In this document: positions 63,749 to 64,000 of the stretch, one piece after another
Layout: each line of letters opens with the position of its first letter
Numbering within the stretch: the first letter of the stretch is position 1
Assembly: GCA_963668605.1 (NCBI GenBank)
Contig: OY764903.1
Span: 5,456,001 to 5,520,000, forward strand
Length of the DNA: 64,000 nucleotides
Direction of reading: 5' to 3'
DNA from: G963668605 sp963668605
GTDB lineage: Bacteria; Acidobacteriota; Terriglobia; Bryobacterales; Bryobacteraceae
Made by a program: the position numbers and the translations under genes
The notes under the pieces: generated by a model
Told to the model about the DNA's origin: nothing
Databases searched by the model: none
Seen by the model: only the letters and a program-made list of their open reading frames with translations

Positions 63749-64000
63749 CGCAAGCGTTCGAGACGCAGTATCCCGGCAGCGCCGCGCCGCGCGTTTGGCG
63801 CGCCCCCGGCCGGGTGAATCTGATCGGCGAACACACGGACTACAACCTTGGTTTCGTCCTGCCGATCGCCCTCGACAAGGCTTGCTACATCGCCGCCGCG
63901 CCGAATGCGGACGGCATGTTCCGGCTCTGGTCGGAAAACCTCGGCGAGTCGCGCGAGTGGCCCATCGAGGCGCTCGCCGGCCTGAAGCCCGCCAAGGATT
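63721..64000 (+). CDS. galK: Galactokinase, 5' part (runs off right edge)
   Basis: About 93 residues visible. VWRAPGRVNLIGEHTDYNLG is the galactokinase signature (GRVNLIGEHTDYN), followed by GFVLPIALDKACY. The likely start is TTG at 63721, with GGAGG nine bases upstream, inside the end of the preceding gene. GalK phosphorylates galactose at C1 in the Leloir pathway. Position after a sodium:solute symporter suggests a sugar uptake unit. Confidence 0.9.
   Translation, partial: MASPSSKKVTQAFETQYPGSAAPRVWRAPGRVNLIGEHTDYNLGFVLPIALDKACYIAAAPNADGMFRLWSENLGESREWPIEALAGLKPAKD

Overview
The window looks like a chromosomal segment of a Gram-negative, soil-type Acidobacteriota, most like the Solibacter/Bryobacter group. 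Two proteins carry the C-terminal domain known as TIGR03437, typical of Solibacter relatives. There is also an Oar-like carboxypeptidase-regulatory/TonB receptor, a CadC-like winged-helix regulator with one membrane anchor, FG-GAP secreted proteins, a DUF6599 protein and many Tat-signal oxidoreductases. Flagellar P- and L-ring genes imply an outer membrane. The assignment rests on protein resemblance only; no rRNA or tRNA gene was found.

Region 1 (1-15436) is a flagellar locus. A FleQ/NtrC-like sigma-54 activator (cut by the left edge) and fliS lie beside a leftward operon flgF-flgG-flgA-flgH-flgI-flgJ. A divergent rightward operon reads fliK-flgD-flgE-fliN-fliO-fliP-(small membrane protein)-fliQ-fliR-flhB, then a diguanylate cyclase and a sigma-region-4-like protein. 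Both operons start from one ~200 bp divergent region holding two matching sigma-54-type promoters (TTTGGC-N8-TGCAT), which fits the nearby activator. Many genes overlap by ATGA or GTGA.

Region 2 (15437-30192) is metabolic and regulatory: a GH172/DUF2961 enzyme, a two-gene operon of a deoxyhypusine-synthase-like protein and a PfkB kinase (apparently frameshifted at its 3' end), a hybrid histidine kinase, a winged-helix regulator, and a five-gene, mostly Tat-exported iron-sulfur module (aldo/keto reductase, DUF6599, DUF362, NapH-like, NapG-like). An Oar-like TonB receptor ends the region.

Region 3 (30193-34950) is accessory DNA: a complete IS1634-like element inserted exactly at the receptor stop codon, then a BsuBI/PstI-type restriction-modification operon led by a small unknown gene.

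Region 4 (35239-64000) holds secreted repeat proteins, nadA-moaA, a giant beta-propeller hybrid kinase, a sulfatase, a four-gene operon ending in bshA, TIGR03437 and FecR proteins, an isolated nuoM, an ECF sigma/anti-sigma pair, thrS, an HpnI-like glycosyltransferase with a thioesterase, a CDP-alcohol phosphatidyltransferase, greA, a sodium:solute symporter with a small membrane partner, and the start of galK at the right edge.

The strongest candidates for something undescribed are the exported iron-sulfur module (22885-27534), the deoxyhypusine-synthase-like/PfkB pair (16975-18940) and the unknown small membrane protein inside the flagellar export genes (11492-11728). No CRISPR array was seen.
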